A stretch of 5,818 bases of DNA from Candidatus Krumholzibacteriia bacterium (GTDB lineage: Bacteria > Krumholzibacteriota > Krumholzibacteriia > LZORAL124-64-63), in the NCBI GenBank assembly GCA_029935695.1, contig JAOZJV010000255.1, positions 1-5,818 of the forward strand. Reading direction: 5' to 3'. The translations under genes were made by a program, and so were the position numbers. Below are positions 5,144-5,818 of the stretch, piece by piece. How positions within the stretch are numbered: position 1 is the first letter of the stretch; each line of letters opens with the position of its first letter. The notes beneath the pieces are model-generated. The model made no database searches and had not been told where the DNA came from. It saw only the letters and a list, made by a program, of their open reading frames with translations.

Positions 5144-5818
5144 GATGATGGTGCCTCGCTTTGGCCCAGTGCCTGCTGGGCAGGAAGTGTTCCGGCGGCT
5201 TCACCGCACACCAGGAGCGTTATTCCCTGCTCAAGGGTTGTTTCGAACCGATTGGATTGAACACCGCGGGGGGCATAACCGCCCCGGTCAGGCTGGGCCG
5301 TCAAATCCAGGCCCAGTTGATACGGAATGTCGTAGGCGGGTTTGCCACGGCTGCAAACAACCGCAAACTGTGCTTTGATGCTGAGCTGGCTGTGGGCAGG
5401 GCCCGGAGTGGAAGCCCGGGGTTTAAAGACGGCTTCCACAGCATCTTTGCCCTGGCTTTTGATGGAGCTCAATTGCAGGCCGGTGGTCAGTTGCCAGCGT
5501 TGGTCCACGGCGGCGGAAACTTCAGACTGATAGCCTGATTCGGTCATGACCAGGCTGACGGTGGCCCCTCTGCTTGCCAGCAGGGCTGCGGTGAGCCAGA
5601 AATCCAGCCCGCCGCCGATGACCAGAACCCGTTTGTCCTGAACATTCAGGCCGTCACGTTGCAGCAGTCGATAGGCAGCTCGCGGTCCAATCACACCAGG
5701 AGTGTCGTTTCCAGGGAAGAGGCCCAGAGAGTCCAGGGCGCCGGCCGCCCAGGTCAGGTGGTCGCAAGAGGCCGTCCACAGGCTGTGTTCATCCCGCAAA
5801 ATCACCCCGCCTGGCCGT
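5140..5818 (-). CDS. Amine dehydrogenase alpha subunit, pyridine-nucleotide-disulfide-oxidoreductase fold (N-terminus outside window)
   Basis: The reading frame is open to the window edge, so the N-terminal FAD motif is not visible; the GTG at 5805 is internal. 225 codons are seen. Counting from the first complete codon, HLTWAAGALDSLGLFPG begins near residue 20 and corresponds to the ILATGA...PFPG FAD-contact region. PGVIGPRAAYRLL follows, then a second nucleotide-binding motif, VLVIGGGLDFWLTAALLASRGA (near 65-86). Its third glycine is replaced by Phe, as also occurs in OoxA/HcnB proteins, whose motif reads GSGPLL. Near the end, VCGEAAG stands where GD-x-x-G is usual. The chain stops about 15 residues later, without the usual closing helix or the [2Fe-2S] domain, which is supplied by the next gene. 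Its role is the second flavoprotein of the dehydrogenase, passing electrons onward. It is the most upstream gene visible in this operon and overlaps the next by 4 bases. Confidence 0.85.
   Translation of the reverse strand, partial: RPGGVILRDEHSLWTASCDHLTWAAGALDSLGLFPGNDTPGVIGPRAAYRLLQRDGLNVQDKRVLVIGGGLDFWLTAALLASRGATVSLVMTESGYQSEVSAAVDQRWQLTTGLQLSSIKSQGKDAVEAVFKPRASTPGPAHSQLSIKAQFAVVCSRGKPAYDIPYQLGLDLTAQPDRGGYAPRGVQSNRFETTLEQGITLLVCGEAAGTLPAQQALGQSEAPSS

Noticed and set aside
5140..5805. Complete alpha subunit starting at GTG 5805
   Set aside because: The frame is open to the window edge with family-like sequence before that codon, and the N-terminal FAD motif is missing. The GTG is internal and the gene is partial.

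Overview
The window holds a compact bacterial metabolic region with six protein genes, two of them cut by the window edges. No RNA genes, mobile elements, CRISPR arrays or integration signatures were found by eye. The DNA is fairly GC-rich. It has Shine-Dalgarno-type ribosome sites, GTG and TTG starts, 4-base ATGA overlaps and very short intergenic gaps, which points to a bacterium with tightly packed operons. No rRNA or lineage marker is present, so I do not name a taxon; an uncultured environmental or anaerobic Gram-negative lineage is possible but is only inference.

Left block (minus strand, 2571 down to 1). A crotonase-superfamily protein is followed after a single base by an aconitase/isopropylmalate-dehydratase-family hydro-lyase. 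The hydro-lyase carries the LeuC-like iron-sulfur part and the LeuD-like swivel part in one chain; only its extreme C-terminus lies beyond base 1. It has all three [4Fe-4S] cysteines, but differs from ordinary LeuC/LeuD in two active-site regions, so its substrate is open. The crotonase lacks the usual catalytic glutamates and so is probably not an ordinary enoyl-CoA hydratase.

Middle (2572-2749). A gap of about 180 bases separates this operon from a plus-strand gene. It contains face-to-face promoter-like elements and nested inverted repeats built on a TGGCA/TGCCA half-site. The plus-strand gene (2750-3655) is a TIGR01777-type NAD(P)-binding epimerase/dehydratase-like protein, read here from a TTG start.

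Right block (minus strand, 5818 down to 3657). Three translationally coupled genes encode a multi-subunit flavin- and iron-sulfur-containing amine/imino-acid dehydrogenase of the L-proline dehydrogenase PDH1 / opine oxidase / HcnBC class. They are a partial alpha flavoprotein, a free-standing BFD-like [2Fe-2S] protein, and a DAO-fold beta flavoprotein. The beta subunit resembles PDH1 beta from end to end, so oxidation of L-proline or a similar secondary amine to an imine, with electrons passed to a membrane or soluble acceptor, is the best guess. The beta gene and the epimerase gene converge with one base between their stop codons, and a 9-bp inverted repeat spans both stops.

Nothing here is a clear novel defence or mobile system. 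The points most worth checking are the fused hydro-lyase with altered active-site motifs, the degenerate crotonase coupled to it, the split alpha/[2Fe-2S] arrangement, and the hairpin shared by two convergent stop codons.
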